Shown here: positions 10,642-20,160 of the stretch, one piece after another
Numbering within the stretch: position 1 is the stretch's first letter
How the letters are laid out: each line of letters begins with the position of its first letter
NCBI GenBank assembly: GCA_030065915.1
Contig: JASJCQ010000002.1
Span: 167,196-231,195 of the forward strand
DNA: 64,000 nt
Source: Woeseiaceae bacterium
GTDB lineage: Bacteria > Pseudomonadota > Gammaproteobacteria > Steroidobacterales > Woeseiaceae
Reading direction: 5' to 3'
The notes under the pieces: model-generated
Seen by the model: only the letters and a program-made list of their open reading frames with translations
Told to the model about the DNA's origin: nothing
The model's database searches: none
Program-made: the position numbers and the translations under genes

Positions 10642-11644
10642 GGTCGAGTCCGTAAAGGGCCAGGGCTTCGAGGCAGGCGTGTCGATGCGCTTCGCCGTGC
10701 GAGGGCGCGATCTCCATCCCGGGTAGCTTGAGCCCGTAGTCTTCCCGGGTTCGATCGGCGTCGATGATCCATCGCGTCAGGATCGACAGCCTTTCCTCGA
10801 CATCATCGGACCGGACCTCGTCGAAATCGAACCACTGACTGCTCATGTCGGCGCCGGCAAACTGCTTGGACAGCAGTTGGTCATTGCGCGCATAGGCTTT
10901 CCAGGCAACGTTTCGCGGCGAGTCGCCCGGGTGGAATTTCCTTAGCCCCGCGAAGTCTTCTTCGCCGCGGGCATCGTGCTGCCGGTGCCCGAGCGACGAT
11001 TGGCTGGATGGCGGGCGCGGCGCGTGTTCGGCGGGCTTCGGGTAAACGAGACCGCGAATATCCATGTGTAGCCACGCCCACGAGCGAAACATCTCGAACG
11101 GGAAAAGTGTGCGGACGCCGAAGCGGTCGAGTGTGACCCAACCGCGCCGCTCGGCAGGTACCGGCAGGGAATAAACGCGACTCTCGCCCGTCGGCACGTC
11201 GAACACCGGAGAGCTGCCGGAGTCGCTGCTGAGTCGAATCCGGAATCTCGTCGTCTTCGAAGGGTTTTTTACCGCAATGCGAAACTGCGCTTTTTGTCCT
11301 GCGAAAACCGGGTCGGTACCGGCGAATCCCGTCTCCAGTCCGACAATGTTGCGCTGGCACTGGTGCATCGCGATCAGGCCGACGGAGATGAGCAGGAACG
11401 TCAGCACGAACGACAGGTTGTTGTTGTAGTTCATCGAGCCGAGCAGCATGACAAAGGTCATCAGCGCGAACACGAACCCGACCCCGGTCGGGAGGATGTA
11501 GACGCGTCCCGGCTTAAGGGCCGTTACATCCGCATCCTTGCCTTGACGTTTGAACGCGTACGAGCGGACGCGCCGGCCTATCAGCTTGTTCAGCCTTGGC
11601 AGGTTCGCAAACGGGTTAGGGAATATCCACCGAGTCGAGGACAT
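10628..11644 (-). CDS. DUF58 domain protein (MoxR partner)
   Basis: 338-residue protein with two N-terminal membrane segments (about 50-95) and a cytosolic DUF58 region. The family motif is clear: GEEDFAGLRKFHPGDSPRNV, followed by AWKAYARND, matching the G-x-E-F-x-x-x-R-x-Y-x-x-G-D-x-x-R-x-I-x-W signature. DUF58 proteins are von Willebrand-A-like partners of MoxR ATPases and are thought to help assemble or activate envelope complexes; the exact target is unknown. The start overlaps the end of moxR by 29 bases and its stop overlaps tgpA by 14, indicating tight coupling. Confidence 0.9.
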   Translation of the reverse strand: MSSTRWIFPNPFANLPRLNKLIGRRVRSYAFKRQGKDADVTALKPGRVYILPTGVGFVFALMTFVMLLGSMNYNNNLSFVLTFLLISVGLIAMHQCQRNIVGLETGFAGTDPVFAGQKAQFRIAVKNPSKTTRFRIRLSSDSGSSPVFDVPTGESRVYSLPVPAERRGWVTLDRFGVRTLFPFEMFRSWAWLHMDIRGLVYPKPAEHAPRPPSSQSSLGHRQHDARGEEDFAGLRKFHPGDSPRNVAWKAYARNDQLLSKQFAGADMSSQWFDFDEVRSDDVEERLSILTRWIIDADRTREDYGLKLPGMEIAPSHGEAHRHACLEALALYGLDHGEA

Positions 11645-12581
11645 GCTGGCACAGCTCAGTATTGCTACGGTAGTTCGTATCGCCGGACGCTTTCAGACGA
11701 TGGCCTGCGACGGCGGCAAACACGGCCTGCACGTCATCCGGGTACACACCTGCGTGTTCCTCGATAAAGGCATGCGCCTTTGCGGCGCTGGCCAGTGCCT
11801 GGGCGCCTCGCGGAGACAGGCCGATGTCGATATCCGGCGACTCGCGCGTCTGTCGAACCAGCGCCTGGATGTAGTCGACGAGGGCATCGCTCATATGCAT
11901 ATCGGACGCTGCCGATTGCAGCGCGCGCAGGTTCTCGACGTTCATCGAGGCTTCGAGTGTCTGCAGCATGGTCCGACGGTCTTCGCCGACGATGAGCTCT
12001 CGCTCGTTCGCTGGATTCGGGTAGCCGAGTTCGAGACGCATCAGGAATCGATCAAGCTGAGACTCCGGCAGTGGAAAGGTACCTATCTGGTCCGCCGGAT
12101 TCTGCGTTGCGACGACGAAGAACGGGTCCGGCAGCTCGCGTGTCGTGCCGTCCACGGAGACCTGGTATTCCTCCATAGCCTCGAGCAGTGCGCTCTGCGC
12201 CTTGGGCGTCGCGCGATTGACTTCGTCGGCGAGCACGAGTTGGGAGAAGATCGGCCCCTTCTGGAACACGAACTCGCCACTTTCTTTCTGGAACACGGAT
12301 ACGCCGATAATATCGGCGGGTAACAGGTCGCTGGTGAACTGGATTCGATTGAAGCTCAAGCCCAGGGTCTTCGCGATCGCGTGGGCGAGAACGGTCTTGC
12401 CGAGCCCCGGCAGGTCCTCGACCAGCAGGTGGCCCCGCGCCAGCAGGCAGGCAAGCGCGAGGTCGAGCTGGCGCTCCTTGCCGAGTATGACGCTATTCAG
12501 CGCCTGCCTGGCATTTCGCAGGGCCAGTCGGTTCGAGTCCTTGCCAACCGGCAGTTTTTCTAGGGTGTTGCTACCCTGCAT
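11616..12581 (-). CDS. MoxR-family AAA+ ATPase
   Basis: 321-residue AAA+ ATPase with chaperone-like roles. Walker A is DLPGLGKTVLAHAIAKTL (about 55-72); Walker B is LVLADEVNRATPKAQSALLE; sensor 1 is FFVVATQNPADQIGTFPLPE, followed by SQLDRFLMRL, a MoxR hallmark. The C-terminal lid contains LSPRGAQALASAAKAHA. First gene of the moxR-DUF58-tgpA operon. The 96-base gap after it on this strand separates it from the preceding valS. Confidence 0.93.
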   Translation of the reverse strand: MQGSNTLEKLPVGKDSNRLALRNARQALNSVILGKERQLDLALACLLARGHLLVEDLPGLGKTVLAHAIAKTLGLSFNRIQFTSDLLPADIIGVSVFQKESGEFVFQKGPIFSQLVLADEVNRATPKAQSALLEAMEEYQVSVDGTTRELPDPFFVVATQNPADQIGTFPLPESQLDRFLMRLELGYPNPANERELIVGEDRRTMLQTLEASMNVENLRALQSAASDMHMSDALVDYIQALVRQTRESPDIDIGLSPRGAQALASAAKAHAFIEEHAGVYPDDVQAVFAAVAGHRLKASGDTNYRSNTELCQHVLDSVDIP

Positions 12582-12677
12582 CCGTGTCTCCTGGATAGGG
12601 GAATGTCCGCTATCGTGGCGGAGCTCAGGCCGAATTGCACTTATTGCGCCGTCAGACTGTGAAACGGAACACAGGAA

Positions 12678-15428
12678 TCAGGCCAGTTCGGCGAGTTTTT
12701 TCACCTGCTCCGTCAATTGGTCGATCTGACGCTGAAAATCGCTGGCCCGGTCCCGCTCCTGTGAGACCACCGCCGGCGGGGCATTGTTCACAAATTTTTC
12801 ATTGCTGAGCTTAGCCGTAGCCTTGGCCAGTTCGCCCCGCACCTTGTCGAGCTGCTTCGACAGTCGGGCCCGTTCGGCGTCAACGTCAATCAGCCCTTTC
12901 ATCGGCACCAGCAAGCGCAGATCGTCCAGCAGGGCGGTCGCCGACGTCGGGGCTTCCTCGTCGTCGAGGATCTCGACGGTCTCGACCCGGCCGACGCGCT
13001 GCAGCAACGGCAGATGTTCGCGAGCCTTGCGTCGGTCCTCCTTCGTCGCGCCCTTGAGGAGTACCGGCAGCGGTTTGCCCGGAGAGATATCCATCTCGCC
13101 TCGAATCTGCCGGATGCCGAGGATGAACTTGCGAACCCAGTCGATGTCCGCGGCCGCTACCTCGTCCACCTCCGCGTCCGCGTTCGGGAAGGGCTGCAAC
13201 ATGATGGTCTCGCCGTCGACACCAGCGATCGGCGCGACCTGCCGCCAGATCTCCTCGGTCACGAACGGCATGATCGGGTGAATGAGCCGGAGCAGTGTCT
13301 CCAGCGTCTCGATCAGTGTCTTGCGGGTGCCGCGCTTCAGGGCCTCCGATGCACTGTCCGACTGCAGCACCGGCTTAGAGAGCTCGAGGTACCAGTCACA
13401 GAACTCGTGCCACGTGAATTCGTACATCGCTTGCGACGCGAGGTCGAGACGATACCCGTTGAAGTGTTCATGAACCTTGCCCACGGCTTGCGACAGGCGC
13501 GTCTTGATCCAGCGGTCGGCCGCCGAATACTCGACGTCGCCCTCGTCCAGTGATTCGACATTCATCAGTACGTAGCGGGCGGCGTTCCACAACTTGTTGC
13601 AGAAGTTCTTGTAGCCCTCGATACGCCCGATGTCGAAGCTGATGTCGCGCCCGTTCGTTGCCAGCGAGGCAAACGTGAATCGAAGGGCGTCGGCGCCGAA
13701 GCGGTCGATGCCCTCGGGGAACTGCTTCCTGGTCGCTTTCTCGATCTTCGGCTTCAGGTGCTCCTGCATCAAACCCGTCGTGCGCTTCTCGATCAACGTG
13801 TCGAGGTCGACGCCGTCGATGAGGTCGAGTGGATCGAGAATGTTGCCCTTCGACTTGGACATCTTCTGGCCATCCGGATCGCGTATCAGGCCGTGGATGT
13901 AGACTTCGCGGAACGGTACGTCGCCCATGAATTTGATGCCCATCATGATCATGCGGGCGACCCAGAAGAAGATGATGTCGAAGCCGGTCACGAGCACGTT
14001 GCCCGGATAAAACTCCTTCAGCGAGTCGGAGTCTTCCGGCCAGCCCAGGGTGCTGAACGGCCACAGCGCCGACGAGAACCAGGTATCGAGGACGTCTTCG
14101 TCCTGCTTGAGCGTCACGTCCGGACCTAACTGGTGCTTGTCCCTGGCGTCCTGTTCGGTCGGTGCGACGTAGACATTGCCTTCCTCGTCGAACCAGGCCG
14201 GAATCCTGTGGCCCCACCACAACTGGCGGCTGATGCACCAGTCCTGGATGTTGTACATCCATTCGAAGTAGGTCTTGGACCAGTTCTCCGGCACGAATTT
14301 GATCTTGCCGGTCTCGACGGCTTCGATTGCAGGCTTCGCCAGTGGCTCGATCTTCACGTACCACTGGTCGGTCAGGTAGGGCTCTACGACGGCACCGCTG
14401 CGATCGCCGCGCGGTATTTTGACCGTGTAGTCCTCGATTTCGTGCAATAACCCGAGGTCTTCGAACTCCGCTACGATGGCCTTGCGCGCGTCAAAGCGAT
14501 CGAGCCCTCGGTATGCTTCGGGCACGTCGTCATTCATCGCACCGTCGTCCGTCAGGACGTTGTACATTGCGAGATCGTGCCGCTGGCCGATCTCGTAGTC
14601 GTTGAAGTCGTGTGCAGGCGTTATCTTGACGCAGCCGGTACCGAATTCCGGGTCGACGTAGTCGTCGGCGATGATCGGAATCCGGCGCCCGACGATCGGC
14701 AACTCGACGTGCCTGCCAACCAGGTGCGAATAACGCTCGTCGTCCGGGTGTACGGCGACTGCGCTGTCGCCCAGCATGGTCTCGGGCCGGGTCGTCGCAA
14801 CGACGAGGCTCTCGTCGCTGCCGGCGATCGGGTATCGGAAGTGCCAGAGCTTACCCGGCTCGTCGGCGGACAATACCTCGAGGTCCGATAAGGCCGTGTG
14901 CAGAACCGGGTCCCAGTTGACGAGTCGTTTGCCCCGGTAGATCAGGCCTTCGTCATAGAGTGTGACGAAGACTTCCGCGACCGCTTTTGACAGGCCCTCG
15001 TCCATCGTAAACCGGTCTCGCTCCCAGTCGAGTGAGGCGCCCAGGCGACGAAATTGCTTTTCGATCTTGCCGCCGGATTCCTCTTTCCACTGCCAGACAC
15101 GCTCGACGAATTCTTCCCTGCCGAGGTCGTGCTTGGTCTTGCCTTCCCCGTTCAGCAGGCGTTCGACGACCATCTGCGTCGCGATGCCGGCATGATCCAT
15201 GCCCGGCTGCCACAACGCACGGTAGCCATCCATGCGCTTGAAGCGGGTCAACGCGTCCATGATCGTGTCCTGGAAGGCGTGTCCCATGTGCAAAGTACCG
15301 GTGACATTCGGCGGCGGAATCATGATGCAGTAGGGTTCGCCATCGCCGCGCGGCGCGAACCATTTGTTATCTTCCCAGCGTTCGTAAATGCGCTGCTCGA
15401 TATCGGCGGGGTCGTATGACTTGTTCAT
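12678..15428 (-). CDS. valS: Valyl-tRNA synthetase
   Basis: Class I aminoacyl-tRNA synthetase of 916 residues. The HIGH motif occurs in [20 protein letters not shown] and the KMSKS motif in [23 protein letters not shown]1 editing domain lies between (about 190-350, with [20 protein letters not shown]). The anticodon-binding domain is followed by a C-terminal coiled coil of about 65 residues ([20 protein letters not shown]), a ValRS feature. It starts three bases after the holC stop, so pepA-holC-valS is one transcript. Confidence 0.97.
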   Translation of the reverse strand: MNKSYDPADIEQRIYERWEDNKWFAPRGDGEPYCIMIPPPNVTGTLHMGHAFQDTIMDALTRFKRMDGYRALWQPGMDHAGIATQMVVERLLNGEGKTKHDLGREEFVERVWQWKEESGGKIEKQFRRLGASLDWERDRFTMDEGLSKAVAEVFVTLYDEGLIYRGKRLVNWDPVLHTALSDLEVLSADEPGKLWHFRYPIAGSDESLVVATTRPETMLGDSAVAVHPDDERYSHLVGRHVELPIVGRRIPIIADDYVDPEFGTGCVKITPAHDFNDYEIGQRHDLAMYNVLTDDGAMNDDVPEAYRGLDRFDARKAIVAEFEDLGLLHEIEDYTVKIPRGDRSGAVVEPYLTDQWYVKIEPLAKPAIEAVETGKIKFVPENWSKTYFEWMYNIQDWCISRQLWWGHRIPAWFDEEGNVYVAPTEQDARDKHQLGPDVTLKQDEDVLDTWFSSALWPFSTLGWPEDSDSLKEFYPGNVLVTGFDIIFFWVARMIMMGIKFMGDVPFREVYIHGLIRDPDGQKMSKSKGNILDPLDLIDGVDLDTLIEKRTTGLMQEHLKPKIEKATRKQFPEGIDRFGADALRFTFASLATNGRDISFDIGRIEGYKNFCNKLWNAARYVLMNVESLDEGDVEYSAADRWIKTRLSQAVGKVHEHFNGYRLDLASQAMYEFTWHEFCDWYLELSKPVLQSDSASEALKRGTRKTLIETLETLLRLIHPIMPFVTEEIWRQVAPIAGVDGETIMLQPFPNADAEVDEVAAADIDWVRKFILGIRQIRGEMDISPGKPLPVLLKGATKEDRRKAREHLPLLQRVGRVETVEILDDEEAPTSATALLDDLRLLVPMKGLIDVDAERARLSKQLDKVRGELAKATAKLSNEKFVNNAPPAVVSQERDRASDFQRQIDQLTEQVKKLAELA

Positions 15429-15431
15429 TGC

Positions 15432-15851
15432 TCAGAGTTTGTGAGTTTCCAGGGTGTGGCCCTGTTCGCGGTAATGCAGGAATCGTTCGCGGCTGCGGAT
15501 TTTTACGTCCTCGTCATTCGTGACGAGTTCGGCGACGCGGTCAAAATGATCGAAGAACTCGGGCAGCTCGTCGCTGAGATTAATCAGCAGGTCGCGGGCT
15601 GGCGAGCCCGGGTTGCAGCCGATCGTGACCGGTGAGTCCAGGCCATCATCACCGACACAATGGTGTGGTACGAAACTGCCGTCACGAAATGTCCACAAGA
15701 GCTCGTCGATGATCCGGACCGTGCCGTTGTCGCCTGCGTGGATGTGGACCGTGTTGTCCAGTCGATAGGCTTTTTCGGCCAGCCGGCATGCAAATGCATG
15801 ACGCGCGTGCGCGCCGCTCTGGCTGAGAACGTAGAAGTCAATACGCGCCAT
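15432..15851 (-). CDS. holC: DNA polymerase III chi subunit
   Basis: 139-residue chi subunit, which links the clamp loader to SSB. Family features are the N-terminal strand RIDFYVLSQ, ACRLAEKAYRLDNTVHIHAG, the LLWTFRDGSFVPH segment and the DLLINLSDELPEFFDHFDRV, AELV region. It lies between pepA and valS with gaps of six and three bases, exactly the gammaproteobacterial gene order, which supports the call. The C-terminus ends RFLHYREQGHTLETHKL, like chi proteins that finish R-x-H-Y-K/R-x-x-G. Confidence 0.93.
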   Translation of the reverse strand: MARIDFYVLSQSGAHARHAFACRLAEKAYRLDNTVHIHAGDNGTVRIIDELLWTFRDGSFVPHHCVGDDGLDSPVTIGCNPGSPARDLLINLSDELPEFFDHFDRVAELVTNDEDVKIRSRERFLHYREQGHTLETHKL

Positions 15852-15857
15852 GTCGCT

Positions 15858-17363
15858 CTATGGAAGTTGCCCGCACCGCGACAGGATGAACTCGGACAGC
15901 ATTGGCACGGGACGACCGGTCGACCCTTTTTGCGCACCGGAGACCCAGGCTGTACCGGCAATGTCCAGGTGTGCCCAGGTCATGCCGTCGGTGAAGTTCT
16001 TCAGGAAACAGCCTGCCGTGATGGCGCCTCCGTCGCGGCCACCGACGTTTGCGAAGTCGGCGAAATTACTCTTCAGTTGCTTCGTGTACTCATCGGTCAG
16101 CGGCAATCGCCAGCCGCGGTCCTCGGCATCGACGCCGGCCCCGACAATCTCGTTCTCCAGATCATCGCTGTTGCCCATGACGCCGGTGTGATGATGGCCA
16201 AGCGCAATAACGCAGGCCCCGGTCAGCGTCGCCACGTCAACGATAGCGGCGGGCTTGAAGCGCTTCGAGTAGGTCAGCGCATCGCACAGGATCAGGCGGC
16301 CCTCAGCATCGGTGTTGAGGATCTCGATAGTCTGCCCGGACATGCTCTTGACGATGTCGGCCGGACGGGTCGCCGTACCACTGGGCATGTTCTCGACGGC
16401 GGGAACGACCACGTTCAGGTTGACTGGCAGCTGCAGCCTCGCCACCGTTTCCATTGTGCCGAGGACGCCAGCCGCGCCGCCCATGTCGTATTTCATTTCG
16501 TCCATGGCCGGGCCCGGCTTCAGGGAGATGCCGCCGGAGTCGAAAGTCACGCCCTTGCCGACCAGGACGATGGGCTTGTCGCTGCCTGCGCCCTTGTACT
16601 GCAGGATGATCATTTTCGCTGGCTCGACGGTTCCGGCCGTTACCGACAACAGCGAATGCATGCCGAGTCGCTTCATCTCCGGCTCGTTGAGGATCTTGGC
16701 CGTCAGCCGCTTATGCTGGCGCGCCATCTTCTGGGCGGTACGTGCAAGGTAGCTTGGCGTGCAGACGTTCGGCGGCAGGTTTCCGAGGTCCTTGGTCAGA
16801 GCCATGCCGGCAACGATTGCGATCGCATGTTCGGCGCCCCGCGACGCGCGCTGTGCCTCTCCACGCGCCGCTATGGCGTTGCCCAGTTTCTTGAGTGGCA
16901 TACCGGGTGTTTTGCGGCCGCTCTTCATCTGCTGGAACGTGTACTGGGAATCACCGATCGCCTGCACCGCGTGGCGGGCCTTGTAATACGCGTCCAGACC
17001 GTTGATGTCCTCGAGACTCAGGTAGTTGGCAATGGTCTGGACTTTCGATCCGGCGAGTGCCTGCATAGCCGCGGCAACGGCGGCGCGATACTGCTTCGCG
17101 CCGAACTGGCTGGCCTTGCCCAGGCCCGCGACAACCACGCGTTTCGCGCGTACGCCGTCGAGGCTGTTCAGGACTCGCGCTTTGCCGACAGCAGGCGGTA
17201 GATCCCCGCTCTTGAAGAGACCGGTCAGCGCGCCCTTGCTGGCAGCATCCATGTCGGCGGCGCCGGCGCTGAGCTTGCCTCGATCGTAGACACCCACGAT
17301 GATGCAATCCGCTGCGCGTCGTGATGCCTTGCTTGTTGTCGTAAAGAAGTCCATCTGATTCAA
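15858..17363 (-). CDS. pepA: Leucyl aminopeptidase (cytosol aminopeptidase)
   Basis: 501-residue M17 metallopeptidase; in E. coli it also binds DNA in Xer recombination. The catalytic domain carries VLVGKGVTFDSGGISLKPGP (metal ligands Lys and Asp), MKYDMGGAAGVLGTM, and the M17 signature NTDAEGRLILCDAL with metal-binding Asp and Glu. VATLTGACVIALG follows. The N-terminal macro-like domain spans about residues 1-160. It is first in pepA-holC-valS and is divergent from lptF, with 177 bp between. Confidence 0.96.
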   Translation of the reverse strand: MNQMDFFTTTSKASRRAADCIIVGVYDRGKLSAGAADMDAASKGALTGLFKSGDLPPAVGKARVLNSLDGVRAKRVVVAGLGKASQFGAKQYRAAVAAAMQALAGSKVQTIANYLSLEDINGLDAYYKARHAVQAIGDSQYTFQQMKSGRKTPGMPLKKLGNAIAARGEAQRASRGAEHAIAIVAGMALTKDLGNLPPNVCTPSYLARTAQKMARQHKRLTAKILNEPEMKRLGMHSLLSVTAGTVEPAKMIILQYKGAGSDKPIVLVGKGVTFDSGGISLKPGPAMDEMKYDMGGAAGVLGTMETVARLQLPVNLNVVVPAVENMPSGTATRPADIVKSMSGQTIEILNTDAEGRLILCDALTYSKRFKPAAIVDVATLTGACVIALGHHHTGVMGNSDDLENEIVGAGVDAEDRGWRLPLTDEYTKQLKSNFADFANVGGRDGGAITAGCFLKNFTDGMTWAHLDIAGTAWVSGAQKGSTGRPVPMLSEFILSRCGQLP

Positions 17364-17540
17364 CCCTTTTTCTTGTTCAGTTTACGCCTGACAGCGGCTC
17401 ATGCGCGACGGAACGCCGCGAGCGAGGTCAGGTCAGAGTGAGCAGAAGGCCAGCGACGGCTCCCACGCGGGACTGTCACGGGCAAACCAAAACCGGTAGT
17501 CTAACTGATTGAATCCACTTGCGTTAACTAATCCGCCGCG

Positions 17541-18623
17541 ATGTTTCGCATTCTAGACCGATATATCTTCCGCGAGGTGGCGTCGACGTGGCTCGCCGTG
17601 ACCGGCGTGCTGTTGCTGATCCTCCTGACGAACCAGTTTGCGCGGGTGCTCGGCGATGTCGCCAAGGGCAAACTGCCAAAAAACGCAGCACTCGAAGTGA
17701 TCGGCCTGTCCGCTGTCCAGTACCTGAATATCCTGGTGCCGATCGGCCTTTTCCTCGCCGTCATGCTGGCGATGGGGCGCCTGTATCGTGACAGCGAGAT
17801 GCCGGCGATGATGGCCTGCCGCGTTGGCCTGTCGGGCGTCTACCGTCCAATTGCTATGTTGTTGATTCCCCTGACGACGCTCGTCGCCTGGGTGGCGATC
17901 GAAGTCGGCCCCAAGTCAATGCTGACGGTGGACATGATCGGTGCGGAGGCGCGACGCGAGGCTGATCTGACCAGTATCGAGCCGGGGCGTTTCACGATGT
18001 TCGGGCCCGACAGCGCGGTCGTCTACGGCGAAAGCGTCGACGAGAACGGCGTTATGCGAGGCGTCTTCATTCAGCGAAGGACGACTGAGAATGCGATCGA
18101 AGTCGTCGTCGCCGACCGCGGCGAGCAGGTGGCGTCCGAGGATCCGAATACGCGCCTGCTGGTGTTGACCAATGGTCGGCGATACGAGGGCACTCCCGGC
18201 ACGGCCCAGTTTCGCGTCCTCGAGTTCCAGGAACACGGCATTCCGTATCGCCTGCCGAGTCTCGAGGCGCCGGATCCGCGGCCACGGGCGATGTCCGTGC
18301 AGCAGTTGGCGGCATCCAGCGATCCCGAACACATCGCGGAGCTGCACTGGCGCCTTGGCATCCCGATCTCGACGGTTCTGCTGGGCCTTCTGGCGGTACC
18401 CCTGTCTCGTTCCCAACCTCGTGCCGGTCGCTATGGGCGGCTGGCAGTCGGCCTGCTCGTTTTCATCATCTACTTCAACATGCTGAACGCCGCGAAGGCC
18501 TGGATAGAGCAGGGCACCGTGGATCCGATGGTCGGACTCTGGTGGGTGCACGCGACGGTGCTGGCCATCGCAATCGGTATGTTGTCGTTTCAGAACGGCT
18601 GGCACAGGCGGTTGTTTCAATGA
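17541..18623 (+). CDS. lptF: LPS export ABC transporter permease LptF
   Basis: 360-residue inner-membrane permease of the LptB2FG complex, which extracts lipopolysaccharide from the inner membrane. Six membrane segments flank a periplasmic beta-jellyroll region (about residues 125-265). The N-terminus MFRILDRYIFREVASTWLAV matches LptF, and LEFQEHGIPYR fits the periplasmic part. Its TGA overlaps the lptG ATG by four bases. Placement opposite pepA is the standard gammaproteobacterial arrangement. Confidence 0.94.
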   Translation: MFRILDRYIFREVASTWLAVTGVLLLILLTNQFARVLGDVAKGKLPKNAALEVIGLSAVQYLNILVPIGLFLAVMLAMGRLYRDSEMPAMMACRVGLSGVYRPIAMLLIPLTTLVAWVAIEVGPKSMLTVDMIGAEARREADLTSIEPGRFTMFGPDSAVVYGESVDENGVMRGVFIQRRTTENAIEVVVADRGEQVASEDPNTRLLVLTNGRRYEGTPGTAQFRVLEFQEHGIPYRLPSLEAPDPRPRAMSVQQLAASSDPEHIAELHWRLGIPISTVLLGLLAVPLSRSQPRAGRYGRLAVGLLVFIIYFNMLNAAKAWIEQGTVDPMVGLWWVHATVLAIAIGMLSFQNGWHRRLFQ

Positions 18624-19687
18624 GTGAAATCCTCGCCAAATACCTGATGCGCACGATCCTGGCGAGCACGGCGCTGGTACTCGCCGTGCTGCTGGCGCTG
18701 GCGGCGTTGTTCGAAGTCATCGCCGAACTCGACGATGTCCAGAACGACTACCAGACGCTGCAGGCGATCATGTTCGCCGCCCTGCGACTCCCGAATCTTG
18801 CGTTCCAGATGCTTCCCGTCTCGGCGTTGATCGGATCGCTCCTCGGCCTCGGGGCTCTTGCCGCGAACAGCGAAATCATCGTCATGCGCGCTGCCGGGCT
18901 GTCCGTGAAACGCCTCGCAAAGATGGTCGCGCTGACCGGCGCCGTCATGCTTGTCGTCACCGGCCTCATCGGCGAGTTCATCGGCCCGCCGTTGGACTAC
19001 TACGCGAGAAACATGCGGACGGAGGCCCGGTCCGGCCAGAACGATGAGCGAATGGGCAACGAGACCTGGGTGCGAGATGGCGAGATCTTCCTGCATCTCG
19101 AGCGCGTCAGCACCGAGTTCGAGTTTGGCAACCTGATTATGTTCCGTTTCGATGAGAACGGCGGTCTGGACTCGATTCTGAAGGCCGAGAACGCGGGCAT
19201 CGATGAGAATGACAGCTGGGTCCTCGAGAACATTCGCGAAACGCAGTTCCGCAACGACGGTGTGCAGGTGGTAGAGGCGACGCGCACGTTCGAGACCTTC
19301 GAAGTGAACGCAGACATGCTAGGCAGCTCTATCGCGAAGTCGTCGAGCTTGTCCGCGCGAGGTCTGCTGAGCTACATCGACTACCTGAAGCGAAACAACC
19401 TCGACGCCAGGAACTACGAGTCGGAGCTGTGGTACCGGACCTCGCGCACCGCGGCCGTGATGATCATGCCGATGCTGGCGCTGGCGTTCGTCTTCGGTTC
19501 ACTGAGAAGCGGCAGCGCCGGTAGTCGTCTTCTGATCGGTGTTGTCATCGGCCTCGCTTACTACCTGGCCAGCGAAATGCTCGCGAATTCCGGGCAGGTC
19601 TTTAACCTGAACCCGGCCATCATCGCTTGGCTGCCGACTGCCGTACTGGCGCTGTTTACGGGCATTGCACTGTCGCGCATCCGCTAG
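18620..19687 (+). CDS. lptG: LPS export ABC transporter permease LptG
   Basis: 355-residue partner of LptF. The N-terminus MSEILAKYLMRTILASTALV, the helix LPNLAFQMLPVSALIGSLLG, then GLGALAANSEIIVMRAAGLS, a signature of LptF/LptG coupling to the ATPase, and the C-terminal SGQVFNLNPAIIAWLPTAVL mark LptG. The frame is open further upstream to 18542, but the ATG at 18620, overlapping the lptF stop, gives the family start. LptB is not in the window, as usual. Confidence 0.94.
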   Translation: MSEILAKYLMRTILASTALVLAVLLALAALFEVIAELDDVQNDYQTLQAIMFAALRLPNLAFQMLPVSALIGSLLGLGALAANSEIIVMRAAGLSVKRLAKMVALTGAVMLVVTGLIGEFIGPPLDYYARNMRTEARSGQNDERMGNETWVRDGEIFLHLERVSTEFEFGNLIMFRFDENGGLDSILKAENAGIDENDSWVLENIRETQFRNDGVQVVEATRTFETFEVNADMLGSSIAKSSSLSARGLLSYIDYLKRNNLDARNYESELWYRTSRTAAVMIMPMLALAFVFGSLRSGSAGSRLLIGVVIGLAYYLASEMLANSGQVFNLNPAIIAWLPTAVLALFTGIALSRIR

Positions 19688-19719
19688 GGGCCGGACGACG
19701 GAACCGACCGTGCCCGGGG

Positions 19720-20160
19720 TCAGGCTTTCTTCTTTTTCGGGTAGTGCATCAAGCGCGTGTCGCTGATCCTGTCATGCCAGGTCAGCTTGTCCCGATCAAC
19801 GAGTTGCCAAAGAAACCCCAGACCCAGGCACGCCAGGGAAAGGATCGACGCGATGAAGCGAAGACTTGCGGCCCGGACCGACGGGAGTCTGCCGGCCGGT
19901 GTTTGAAGCTGCAGCCCCCAGGACTGCATGCCCAGCGTCCTGCCCTTGCTGGTCCAGAATCCGACGAAGAACAAATACACGACGAGAACCATCGTGACCT
20001 GGTAGCTGAAATTCTGCGGCTCGACGGACTCACCACCGCGCAGCGCGACGAAGGGGAGCGTTGCCAGGAACAGCAGGGCAATGATCAGCAGCGTGTCATA
20101 GATCATCGCGCCGAATCGTCGCAGCAGTCCGCTGGGCCTGGGTCGTACTACCTCATCCAT
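19720..20160 (-). CDS. RDD-family membrane protein
   Basis: 146-residue inner-membrane protein with three hydrophobic segments. The RDD signature is present: Arg/Asp near the first helix (LLRRFGAMIYDTLLIIALLF) and RDKLTWHDRISDTRLM near the end, whose D-R-x-S-x-T-R-L pattern is typical. RDD proteins are small membrane proteins, some linked to ion or compatible-solute transport; function here is unknown. The ATG overlaps the end of the upstream transporter gene by eight bases, so the two are co-translated. It faces lptG (convergent). Confidence 0.85.
   Translation of the reverse strand: MDEVVRPRPSGLLRRFGAMIYDTLLIIALLFLATLPFVALRGGESVEPQNFSYQVTMVLVVYLFFVGFWTSKGRTLGMQSWGLQLQTPAGRLPSVRAASLRFIASILSLACLGLGFLWQLVDRDKLTWHDRISDTRLMHYPKKKKA

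Noticed and set aside
15660..17201. 513-codon open frame on the plus strand opposite pepA
   Set aside because: It lies wholly antisense to a certain pepA/holC, has no recognisable motif, and is the kind of long shadow frame expected from high GC third-position bias.
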